Shown: one piece after another, positions 42,423-50,170 of the stretch
Layout of the letters: every line of letters starts with the position of its first letter
How positions within the stretch are numbered: the first letter of the stretch is position 1
Assembly: GCA_045862995.1 (NCBI GenBank)
Contig: BTVX01000008.1
Location: forward strand, 1 to 64,000
Reading direction: 5' to 3'
DNA: 64,000 nucleotides
Source: UBA2387 sp019454665
GTDB taxonomy: Bacteria; Armatimonadota; Fimbriimonadia; Fimbriimonadales; Fimbriimonadaceae
Made by a program: the position numbers and the translations under genes
The notes under the pieces: model-generated
What the model was told of the DNA's origin: nothing
The model's database searches: none
The model's input: only the letters and a program-made list of their open reading frames with translations

Positions 42423-43631
42423 TCACTTGACGAGTTCCTGGGCTTGGAAAATGGGGAGAAGGACCGACAGGACGACGAATCCGACGAAGACGCCCATCGA
42501 AAGCACGATGACGGGTTCGACCAGGGCCATCAGTCGCCGCAGTCCGGTGTCCACTTCGAAGTCCAAACTGTCGGCCACGCGGCCCAACATCTTGGGCAGA
42601 TCGCCGGTCTCTTCGCCGATCGCGACCATGTGCGTCAGGACCGGGGGAAACGCACCGGTGTCGCGCATGGCCTCGTGGATGGAGCGGCCCTCGCGCACGT
42701 CGTTCTCGACGGCGGTGCTGCTGTCAATGAACACGCGGTTGCCCGCCGCCAGGCCCGCCAGCCGAAGCGACTCCAGAATCGGCACGCCTCCATAGACCAG
42801 CGTCCCAAGGACGCGGGAGTAGCGGGACACGACGGCTTTGGTCACGATCGGCCCCATCAGCGGAGCCTTCATGATCGCCTTGTCGCGCATCTTGGCGCCA
42901 ACCGGCGTCGCCACCCACACCCGGTAGCCGACGATCAAACCGACGATCGCGCCCACCACGACCAGACCATTCTCGGTGAGGAATCCGGTGGAGGCAAGCA
43001 AGATCTGCGTGGAGATGGGCAGATCGGAGCCCAAGTCCTCGAACACGCCGCTGAGCTGCGGGACGACGAACGCAAGGAGGAAGATGACAACGAGGACGGC
43101 CGTGGTCGCGAGGATCGCGGGATAGACCATCGCCGAAACGATCTGGCTGCGGCGCGCGACTTCGCGCTCTTGGAAGTCGGCCAGACGGCCCGCAACCTCC
43201 GAGAACTGGCCGCTGGCCTCGCCCGCCTTGAGCGTTTCGGTGAAAATCGAGGGAAACAGTTTCGGGTGCTTGGCCAAAGCCTCCGAGACCGGCATGCCGC
43301 CCCGGACGTCCTCCAACGCTTGCTCGGCGACGGCGGTCAACCTCGCGCTTTCGCTCTGCTCGGAGACCACCTGCAGCACACGGTCGAGCGGCAACCCCGC
43401 GCCGGCCAGATCGGCCAAACGTCGGCTGAACAACGCGAGATCGGACTTGGTGACGCGGCCGCCCGACTTGCCTGAATCCTTGACCGAGGCCCGCGAACTC
43501 TCCTTGATCTCGATGACGAAGTGGCCCTGGGCGCTGATCTGCGCCAAGGCGGCATCCTTCGATGCGGCTTCGACGAAACCCGTTCGCTTCTTGCCGCTGG
43601 GCTCGAGGGCGACGTAGGTGAAACTCGTCAA
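42423..43631 (-). CDS. gspF: Type II secretion inner-membrane platform protein GspF
   Basis: This 402-residue protein has two T2SSF domains, each ending in membrane helices: VSAMVYPAILATTAVLVVIF, NGLVVVGAIVGLIVGYRVWV and VIVLSMGVFVGFVVLSVLL. Family motifs are FSRRLADLAGAGLPLDRVLQ, ALAKHPKLFPSIFTETLKAGEASGQ, and in the second repeat SRYSRVLGTLVYGGVPILESL and MVAIGEETGDLPKML. The TTG at 43631 is chosen because it gives the usual N-terminus (TSFTYVAL) and follows gspE by four bases. Confidence 0.93.
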   Translation of the reverse strand: MTSFTYVALEPSGKKRTGFVEAASKDAALAQISAQGHFVIEIKESSRASVKDSGKSGGRVTKSDLALFSRRLADLAGAGLPLDRVLQVVSEQSESARLTAVAEQALEDVRGGMPVSEALAKHPKLFPSIFTETLKAGEASGQFSEVAGRLADFQEREVARRSQIVSAMVYPAILATTAVLVVIFLLAFVVPQLSGVFEDLGSDLPISTQILLASTGFLTENGLVVVGAIVGLIVGYRVWVATPVGAKMRDKAIMKAPLMGPIVTKAVVSRYSRVLGTLVYGGVPILESLRLAGLAAGNRVFIDSSTAVENDVREGRSIHEAMRDTGAFPPVLTHMVAIGEETGDLPKMLGRVADSLDFEVDTGLRRLMALVEPVIVLSMGVFVGFVVLSVLLPIFQAQELVK

Positions 43632-43635
43632 AGCG

Positions 43636-45174
43636 TCAGAGTTCCTCCCTCTGGCAGACGCGAAGGACTTCCTCGGGCGTGGTGGCTCCCTGGATGGCTT
43701 TGTATCGCCCATCGGCCAGCAACGTGATCATGCCTTGTTGGGCGATCGCGTGCTGCTTCAGATCGTTCGAAGACTTGTGCTCGACCGTCATGCGCCGGAT
43801 CGTCTCGTCGACGGTCATCAACTCGTACAAGCCCGATCGGCGTCGGTAGCCGGAGCCGCCGCACTTCTCGCAACCGCGCCCACGTCGGAAGCCGCGCGGG
43901 ACGTCGGCCCGCTTGATGCCGATGCCCATGAGTTCGTCGTCGTGGGCTTCCACCCATTCGGCGCAATCGGGGCACACCTGGCGCACCAGCCGTTGCGCGA
44001 CCACGCCGATGAGCGACGAAGCCACCAAGAACGGTTCGACGCCCATATCCACCAAGCGCGTGACCGCGCCGGGCGCATCGTTCGTGTGGAGCGTGCTGAA
44101 CACCAAGTGGCCCGTCAGCGACGCGTGGATGGCGATTTCGGCCGTTTCGCGGTCGCGGATCTCACCGACCATCACCACGTCGGGGTCTTGACGGACGATG
44201 CTGCGCAGACCGCTGGCGAACGAGAGGCCGATGTTCGACCGCACCTGAATCTGTCCGATGCCCGGCACCTGGTACTCGACGGGATCTTCGATGGTCAGGA
44301 TGTTGGTCGTGGGCGAGTAGATCTCCTGAAGCGAGGCGTACAGCGTGGTGGACTTGCCCGAACCCGTCGGACCCGTCACGAGGATGATGCCGTATGGCTG
44401 GCTGATGAGCCGCCGGTAGGTGTGCAGCGTCTCGGGCCGCATCCCCAACTCTTCCAGGCCGATGAGCGCCGTCGTCTTGTCGAGGATGCGCATGACCACA
44501 CGCTCGCCATAGACGGTGGGCACGATGGAGACGCGGACGTCGATCTGTCGCCCGGCGACGGTGAGCTTGATGCGTCCGTCCTGGGGCAACCGCCGCTCGG
44601 CAATGTTCATCTCGCCGAGGATTTTGATGCGCGAGACGAGGGCGGCATGCATGCGCTTCTGCGGGCGCATCATCTCTTGGAGCATGCCGTCGCGCCGGTA
44701 GCGGACTTTGACTTCGCGCTCGTAGGGCTCGATGTGGATATCGCTCGCCCCGTCGCGGACCGCCGTCGCGAAGATGAGGTTGACCATCTGGACGACGGCC
44801 GTCTCGCCGGCCATCTTTTGCAGGTCGGCCAAGTCGGTCGAGTCGTCGAACTCGGCCATCGCGGAGTCTTCTGCCGGGATGCCGGAGAGAATCTCCTCGA
44901 TGAAGTGCTCTTCGATGCGCTCGCGGATGAGCTGCGTGTCCGCATAAACATGCCTCACCGGCATCCCGATGAGGATGCTCAGGTTGTCCACGGCCTCAAG
45001 GGACGCGTCGCTGCCGATCGCGACGACCAGCACGCCGCTTTCGATGCGCATGGGCAGCACCTGGTACTTCAGGGCGAAGTCGCCGGGTGCCAGTTTCAGC
45101 GCCGCCGGGTCGGCCTTGACCACGTACAAATCGATCGTGCCGGAGAGGGGAGGTTGCGCGGTGAGAGTGTCCAT
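43636..45174 (-). CDS. gspE: Type II secretion ATPase GspE
   Basis: This 512-residue hexameric ATPase drives pseudopilus assembly. It has an N1E-like domain, the Asp box HIEPYEREVKVRYRRDG, Walker A GPTGSGKSTTLYA, Walker B VGEIRDRETAEIAIHASLTGH, the His box STLHTNDAPGAVTRLVDMG, and the zinc module CPDC...CEKCGGSGY near the C-terminus. The leading position in the operon and the ATG at 45174 are clear. No prepilin peptidase gene is in the window, so that enzyme must be encoded elsewhere. Confidence 0.96.
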   Translation of the reverse strand: MDTLTAQPPLSGTIDLYVVKADPAALKLAPGDFALKYQVLPMRIESGVLVVAIGSDASLEAVDNLSILIGMPVRHVYADTQLIRERIEEHFIEEILSGIPAEDSAMAEFDDSTDLADLQKMAGETAVVQMVNLIFATAVRDGASDIHIEPYEREVKVRYRRDGMLQEMMRPQKRMHAALVSRIKILGEMNIAERRLPQDGRIKLTVAGRQIDVRVSIVPTVYGERVVMRILDKTTALIGLEELGMRPETLHTYRRLISQPYGIILVTGPTGSGKSTTLYASLQEIYSPTTNILTIEDPVEYQVPGIGQIQVRSNIGLSFASGLRSIVRQDPDVVMVGEIRDRETAEIAIHASLTGHLVFSTLHTNDAPGAVTRLVDMGVEPFLVASSLIGVVAQRLVRQVCPDCAEWVEAHDDELMGIGIKRADVPRGFRRGRGCEKCGGSGYRRRSGLYELMTVDETIRRMTVEHKSSNDLKQHAIAQQGMITLLADGRYKAIQGATTPEEVLRVCQREEL

Positions 45175-45264
45175 GCGTCAGCAGCGTCCAAAGACTCGCG
45201 AGAGCATAACGGATGTACGTCGCCGAAGTTCAGCAGGTTCCGGGACTTCGGCAGGGCCGTGCGT

Positions 45265-45360
45265 GGGCAGGTGGTCGGCAGGTCGCCAAGCCGCAGCAGA
45301 GCCATTGCTTGGTTGGGCTTGGTGCGGTTCGGTAGGGCTCGGACTTGGCTGGGCTAGGCG
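45265..45360. repeat. Intergenic repeat B (composite with decamers)
   Basis: The 22 bases at 45271-45292 are identical to 46231-46252 in repeat C, and the similarity continues to about 45350. The right half reads as 10-base units GGTTGGGCTT, GGTGCGGTTC, GGTAGGGCTC. It lies between the end of the 45366 gene and the start of gspE. The gap 45175-45264 shows only a weak -10 (TATGCT, 45203-45208) for gspE. Confidence 0.8.
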
Positions 45361-45365
45361 CTCAT

Positions 45366-46175
45366 TCAACCACCGTCGCCAGGTGGGACGAAGGATGGGT
45401 CGAACTGGCGGATGATCGTGATCAAGTGGCGGCGTTTCTCGGCAGAAACATAGGGGAACACCGCCTTGACGATCTCCGCTTTGCGCTCCGCCGACCCGGT
45501 CTCCCTCACGGCAAGCGATGTGGCGATGGCGATGTTGCGCGGCATGAGCCGGTGGGCTTCCCGGATGCATTCGCGATCAACCGGGGTGCGGCCCGCTTCG
45601 CGGCACCCCAATGCGTAGTATCCGGCTGCGATAGCGTTCTGCCTAGTCTCGACGTCGGGCAACGGGAAGTCGTCCAGGTGCCAAGCCTCTACTTGCTGTC
45701 GGATGTACTCGCGAATCTCCGGAGTGTCGTCTCCCATCTGCAGTCGGCGGATGGCGTCCATGAGCAGGGGCGGTTCGTCCCAGACGGGCCGCATCGCCGG
45801 GGCGAGCACTTCGCGGACTTCGGCGAACCGCCTTTGCAGGAACAGCTTTTCGGCGAGCATCCACCGCACGTACCGCTCATCCCACCCGTCGCAACCTTCG
45901 AGAACGACGCGCATCCGGGTCTCTGCTGCGGCGTAGTCTCCGGCGCGCATGAGCTCGTTGGCCTCCCCGATGCCGCCTTCGACGAACTGCATCTGGGCCA
46001 AAAGAGCGGGGTCGCGAGGAAACTTCGCGAGCATCTGCTCGATGTGCTCGAAGCGGTTCTTGTTCCACCCGACCATGGACAGCACGCGACGATTCGACGC
46101 GTGGGGGTCGGCGGACATCGCGCCGGACCACCCGACTTGCACCGCGCAGACGACGAGAGCGAGGATCGTGCTCAT
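45366..46175 (-). CDS. Exported helical-repeat protein of unknown function
   Basis: This 269-residue protein has a signal peptide (MSTILALVVCAVQVGWSGAMSA) followed by an all-helical region. Segments such as EANELMRAGDYAAAETRMRVVLE and EKLFLQRRFAEVREVLAPAM resemble degenerate tetratricopeptide repeats. No enzyme motif is visible. It lies between two repeat elements, B on its 3' side and C on its 5' side. Whether it belongs to the secretion operon is uncertain, because 190 bases of repeats separate it from gspE. Confidence 0.7.
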   Translation of the reverse strand: MSTILALVVCAVQVGWSGAMSADPHASNRRVLSMVGWNKNRFEHIEQMLAKFPRDPALLAQMQFVEGGIGEANELMRAGDYAAAETRMRVVLEGCDGWDERYVRWMLAEKLFLQRRFAEVREVLAPAMRPVWDEPPLLMDAIRRLQMGDDTPEIREYIRQQVEAWHLDDFPLPDVETRQNAIAAGYYALGCREAGRTPVDRECIREAHRLMPRNIAIATSLAVRETGSAERKAEIVKAVFPYVSAEKRRHLITIIRQFDPSFVPPGDGG

Positions 46176-46206
46176 ATTCAGGCCCGTCTTGCAGGCTACC
46201 CTATGT

Positions 46207-46400
46207 GGCCGGTCGTCAATTGGTTGGCAAGTGGTCGGCAGGTCGCCAAGCCAAGCCATTTGTTTGGTTGGACTGGTGCTGTTCGGTATGGCTCGGACTT
46301 GGCAGGTCGTCAAGTGGTTCGCAGTATTAAGCCGGGCAACACCGAACCCAACCGAGCAAAACCGAACAGGTCCGAACCTCAACCCAACCTCAGCCCACGC
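46207..46400. repeat. Intergenic repeat C (composite, both orientations)
   Basis: This element links the repeat families: it shares 22 bases with B, the 15-mer TGGTTGGCAAGTGGT (46221) with L2, and the 14-mer GGTTCGGTGTTGCC (minus strand, 46335-46348) with L1. Its left half carries TTCGGT on the plus strand and its right half CCGAAC, so an RNA across it could fold back on itself. The right part consists of 10-base units such as ACCGAACCCA, ACCGAGCAAA and ACCGAACAGG. It covers the stop codon and last codons of the 46379 gene. Confidence 0.85.
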
Positions 46401-47347
46401 CCAGCCAGCCGCCACCGACGAACCAAGTCGGCCGCCGCACGATCCCAGTCTGGGAAGTCGAACTCGAACCAGTGCGCCAACAAGCGGCCGGGGACCACTC
46501 GGCGGCTCTTCAAGACCAACTCGCTCTCCGTTCGCTTGAGCCGCGTGCCGATCTCGACCATCCATTCGGAAGCGGGAAGGCCGATCGGCACCCCAAGCGC
46601 CTTCCTCAGGTGTCGCGCGAACTCCGCTTGCGGCAGCGGATTGGGCGCGGAGATGTTCACCGGCCCGGCGAGGCTCGGCTCGTGGATGAGGAACTCGACC
46701 GCGCGGCAGAAATCGTCCTCGTGAACCCAAGACACAAACTGCCGGCCAGAACCAAGCTGGCCGCCCAGCCCTCGGCTGGCGAGCGAGCAAAGGACGTCGA
46801 ATACGCTTCCCCTGTCCGGCGAGAGCGTGAGCGCGCTCCGCAACAGCACCAACCTGGTGCCGTCAGTCTGGCGCTCAAGAGCGGCTGCCTCCCAAGCTTT
46901 GGCGATCTCGATGCTGGCTCGCCACGTCGGCGGCGAATCAGGCTCTTCCCCGCCCAGTATCCCCGTGGCTTCGTCGTTGGCCGCATCGAATCGGTGAGCA
47001 TAGATGGTTGCCGTGCTGGCTTGGAGCCAGACTTTGGGCGGTCGCTCACACGTCGCAATGGCCTCGCCCACCACCAGCGTCGAGCGCACTCGGCTGTCCA
47101 TCATCTCCTTGAGGTTCGCCGCGTTGTAACGGCAGTTCACCGTCCGGCCAGCCAGATTGATCACAGCATCGGCGTCTTCGAAGGTCGCTCGCCAATCGCC
47201 GAGCGTTTCGCCATCCCATAGGATGCTCCGCGCATCGCCCAGCACAGGACGTCGGCTCAGCACGACCACATCGTGCCCGCGAGCCAAGAGCCAGCGCGCG
47301 AGCGCCGTCCCCACGCTTCCAGAACCACCGGGCAAGACAACTTTCAC
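46379..47347 (-). CDS. TIGR01777 family NAD(P)-binding epimerase (SDR39U1-like)
   Basis: This extended short-chain dehydrogenase-like protein of 322 residues has the Rossmann start VLPGGSGSVGTALARWLLARGHDVVVLSR, the family motif DAVINLAGRTVNCRYNAANLKEMMDSRV, and a C-terminal DUF1731-type segment (APNPLPQAEFARHLRKALGVP). The precise reaction is unknown for most of the family. A GTG at 47347 is chosen because it opens the Rossmann strand; a GTG at 47371 would add eight residues. The last residues (GRGLRLG) and the stop are encoded inside repeat C. A DUF1990 gene diverges 34 bases away. Confidence 0.88.
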   Translation of the reverse strand: MKVVLPGGSGSVGTALARWLLARGHDVVVLSRRPVLGDARSILWDGETLGDWRATFEDADAVINLAGRTVNCRYNAANLKEMMDSRVRSTLVVGEAIATCERPPKVWLQASTATIYAHRFDAANDEATGILGGEEPDSPPTWRASIEIAKAWEAAALERQTDGTRLVLLRSALTLSPDRGSVFDVLCSLASRGLGGQLGSGRQFVSWVHEDDFCRAVEFLIHEPSLAGPVNISAPNPLPQAEFARHLRKALGVPIGLPASEWMVEIGTRLKRTESELVLKSRRVVPGRLLAHWFEFDFPDWDRAAADLVRRWRLAGRGLRLG

Positions 47348-47381
47348 AACTTTCAGAAAATTGTGACACACTCGCCGTGTC

Positions 47382-47919
47382 GTGACGCTCGAACAACGGA
47401 TCGAATGGGCGGATGAAGCGGTGACGAACTGGGACCCCGTTCAGGGCGGACGCCGCGCGTGGGTCTATTGGGACGACTCGATCGAAGCCGACCTCGGCCC
47501 CGACCCCTCGGGCGAACGCTTCCGCCGCATTCGCGACGCCGCCTCGCGGGGCGACTACTACCCGCCCGACGCGGTTCGGTTCTTCGGTAGGTTCCGCACC
47601 GAGAACCGCGCGTTGCGCGCCGGCGACCGAGTCCTTCAGCGTGCCCGAGTCCTGCCCCTGCTCCCTTGGCCGATCGTCTGGTCGGTTGCGGAGATCGTCC
47701 TGGTCGAGGACGAGCCGTCTAGGTTCAAGATCGGTTATGTGACGACGATCCGGCACCACGCGCGCGGCGCATGGTCGGCCGAGTTGCGTCTTCGCGAGGG
47801 CGCACTGAGCATCCAGGTCCAAAGCACCGCCTCTCCACGTTCGGCTTTGTTCTGGCTCGGTCTCCCGCTGGCTTCAGTTGCGCGCCCGCCGAAGGGCGTT
47901 GGAGGAGTTTGCCAAGTAG
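47382..47919 (+). CDS. DUF1990 protein, probably frameshifted near its 3' end
   Basis: The frame from the GTG at 47382 encodes about 160 residues like the DUF1990 family (W-x-x-A-x-x-x-W-x-P-V-Q-G, then GDRVLQRARVLPLLPWPIVW, then RFKIGYVTTIRHHARGAWSAEL). Near 47870 the frame continues for another 750 bases opposite the next gene, which is implausible. A one-base shift there gives LQLRARRRALEEFAK and a stop at 47919, which fits a family C-terminus. This suggests a frameshift mutation or a sequence error. The gene overlaps the end of the convergent 47874 gene by about 45 bases in this model. Function of DUF1990 is not established. Confidence 0.6.
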
Positions 47920-50042
47920 GCGGGAGGCGGCGGGGGCTTGTCGTCGGCGATTCGGGCGGCAGCGACCTCCAGGCGCGCCCGCTCCAGCGCCCGCGCGTAG
48001 GCTTCGCGAAGCGTTTCGGGGAGTTCGCCGAACGGAAGCGCGCGCGCCGCATCGCCCGCGAACTGCTGCGCCCAATACGACGTCTGTGCCCGACCCGCAC
48101 CCACAGTCAGCTTGAGCATCTGCCGACGGCCCACGGCATAGGTGGCGTCCGGGCGCGACTCGCGCCGCCGCTCGGCCCAAGCGGCTTCGAAGGCCAACTG
48201 CTCCAGACTCCTCGTTCTGGCGATCGGCGCCGTCGAGACGTCCGTCACGGAGAGGAGCGCCGGTTCGTCGGTCACCTGCAGCCGCAGTTCGCCGAACGGA
48301 GGCACACCGGCGACCCAACTCTGGGTGGGCATCTCCGCGAGCCGCCCGAAGAAGTGGATCGGCATCGGCCGGTCGAAGGCCGCGCGAACGTCGGCCGCAG
48401 CCAGCGCGGCATCGTCGAAGAACGGGACCGAACCAAAGACCACGTCCTCGAGCGCCGCCTTGGCCCGGCCCTGCAAGGCGACCAATTGGAGCGGACGGCC
48501 AGCGGCCAAGACCGCCCACTGGTCGTGGCTGAGCGAACCGACGAGCGAGCGCCATGCCGACTGGCCAGACCAGACGACCGAATACGGGTCGTTGTCGTTG
48601 CTCACCCAGCCCAACAAGGCCGTCACCGATAGGACCGGGTTGCTCGTGGAATCGTTCTCAATGCGGCTCGAGACGAGGCTCCGCTCGCGGACGCTGGGGA
48701 CCTTGTCCCGCTGGACGACCTCTGCATACCGCTTCAGGGCGGCGCGGTCCACGCTTTGGAGCCGGGCCAAGTGGTGGTTGCGGGGCTGGATGGTCAGCCA
48801 TCCCTCCTCCCGTTTCGATTCGTGCAGCCTAGCGAGCACGCCGAACAGATCGCCAAACGAACGCTCCGGTTCGGTCGCCAATCGAACGTTGCGGTAGGCG
48901 CCATCGCTGATGTGGGCGACCAGGTTGACCCCCATGGCGTCGGCCACCTGCATGATCGAAGGGCCCAGGAAAGCGTAGGGCTCGTGAGCCACGGGGTCGG
49001 CGATCTTGGCGAGCAACGCTTCGGACGCCTGCGCGCGCCCGCCTCCCTGGGTGAACATCAGGCACCGGTAGAACTCGCGCGTCTCCGCAACCGGCAAGAA
49101 CTTCTGGTTCAAAACTCGGAGTTCGCGCGGCGGTTCGGGCACTTGGAACCCTTCCGCGGTCTCGAACGCAGTCGAGTTCCAATCCCACAGTTCCACGAGC
49201 CCGTCGCGGCTCACGCCGTACGCGATGAACCTCCACAAGTCGAAGCGCGACCGTCCCACCAGCAGAACGACGTCTTCGATGTCTTCGGGCACGGGTTCCC
49301 GGCCCATCAGCACGCGCGGGCCCTCGGGCCCGATACGAGGCGGAGCGACTTCGGAGGCTTGGCTGCGTTCGGGCGGCGGCTCGCTCGCCAAGAAGAACGC
49401 CCGCTCGGCGCGGAGGCGTGCCAATTCGCGAGCCGGAGCGAGGTTGAGTTTGAACTGCTTGGACGTCGGGGTGGCTCGAAACACGCGGAAACGCTCGGCC
49501 CCGATCGGACCGACGTCTTGGAGAGCCACTCCCTGAAGCAACCGAGCGCCGAACCGATAGGCGCTTTCGCGCATCTGGTGCTCGCGCTCAAGGAAGTACC
49601 GCGCGTCGCGTTCGACTTCGTCGAACCGTGCCCGGTCGGCCCGCCACGCATCGAGGAACTCGCGGTCTGCTTCCCGGTCGAGCGCCGCCCCGCGCACCAG
49701 CCTGTCGCGGATGCGGGAGAACTCGGCAGCGACCATCGTCTCGTGGTCCCGACGCTGCTGCTCGGCCAGTCTCGGCGACCGAAACAGCCGGTAAATGCCT
49801 TCGTCGTCGCGCTCCAGTTCCCCACCGACGGCATCGGCCACCCGCTTGAGAAGTTCTTCAGGGGCGGTTTCGCGCACGGCGAACACCACGACCTGATCGG
49901 CGACCTCAGGGCTGGCGACGACCTTGACCCCGAGCCGCTCCTCGCACGCCTCGGCGAACACGCTCAAACGGCAACCGGGCTCGCGCCAGTCCACCTTTGG
50001 CGCGGACCCAATCCCCAGCAACATCAGTGCGATGTGCAGCAT
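47874..50042 (-). CDS. Large exported protein with N-terminal STN-like domain, unknown function
   Basis: This 722-residue protein begins with a short hydrophobic segment (MLHIALMLLGIGSA) and then a region resembling the secretin/TonB short N-terminal domain (CRLSVFAEACEERLGVKVVASPEVADQVVVFAVRETAPEELLKRVADAVGGELERDDEGIYRL). The rest has no domain I recognise: mixed helical parts (residues 100-200) and beta-rich parts later. STN domains occur in secretins and signalling receptors, so an envelope role is likely. An extended -10 (TGATATACT) ends 11 bases before the ATG. It ends in overlap with the DUF1990 gene. Confidence 0.7.
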   Translation of the reverse strand: MLHIALMLLGIGSAPKVDWREPGCRLSVFAEACEERLGVKVVASPEVADQVVVFAVRETAPEELLKRVADAVGGELERDDEGIYRLFRSPRLAEQQRRDHETMVAAEFSRIRDRLVRGAALDREADREFLDAWRADRARFDEVERDARYFLEREHQMRESAYRFGARLLQGVALQDVGPIGAERFRVFRATPTSKQFKLNLAPARELARLRAERAFFLASEPPPERSQASEVAPPRIGPEGPRVLMGREPVPEDIEDVVLLVGRSRFDLWRFIAYGVSRDGLVELWDWNSTAFETAEGFQVPEPPRELRVLNQKFLPVAETREFYRCLMFTQGGGRAQASEALLAKIADPVAHEPYAFLGPSIMQVADAMGVNLVAHISDGAYRNVRLATEPERSFGDLFGVLARLHESKREEGWLTIQPRNHHLARLQSVDRAALKRYAEVVQRDKVPSVRERSLVSSRIENDSTSNPVLSVTALLGWVSNDNDPYSVVWSGQSAWRSLVGSLSHDQWAVLAAGRPLQLVALQGRAKAALEDVVFGSVPFFDDAALAAADVRAAFDRPMPIHFFGRLAEMPTQSWVAGVPPFGELRLQVTDEPALLSVTDVSTAPIARTRSLEQLAFEAAWAERRRESRPDATYAVGRRQMLKLTVGAGRAQTSYWAQQFAGDAARALPFGELPETLREAYARALERARLEVAAARIADDKPPPPPAYLANSSNALRRARN

Positions 50043-50053
50043 CGTCGGGTTTC

Positions 50054-50062
50054 AGTATATCA
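50054..50062 (-). promoter_or_regulatory. Extended -10 promoter, short leader, for the STN-domain gene
   Basis: TGATATACT on the minus strand ends 11 bases before the ATG at 50042, which leaves a leader of about four bases and no room for an RBS. It touches the edge of repeat D. Confidence 0.5.
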
Positions 50063-50170
50063 AGTGGTCAGCAGGTGGTCGGCAAGTGGTCGGCGGTACC
50101 CAAGCCGAGCAACACCGAACCATCCCGAACAAAACCGAACAAAACCGAACCTCAGCCCAACCCAACCAAC
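50060..50170. repeat. Intergenic repeat D (decamers CCGAACAAAA)
   Basis: From 50101 the sequence reads in exact 10-base units: CAAGCCGAGC, AACACCGAAC, CATCCCGAAC, AAAACCGAAC, AAAACCGAAC, CTCAGCCCAA, CCCAACCAAC. The left part (50060-50097) has 11-base units of the CAAGTGGTCGG kind. The 13-mer GGTTCGGTGTTGC (minus strand, 50109-50121) is shared with L1 and C. The stop codon and last residues (LVGLG) of the HEAT-repeat gene lie in the array. Confidence 0.85.
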
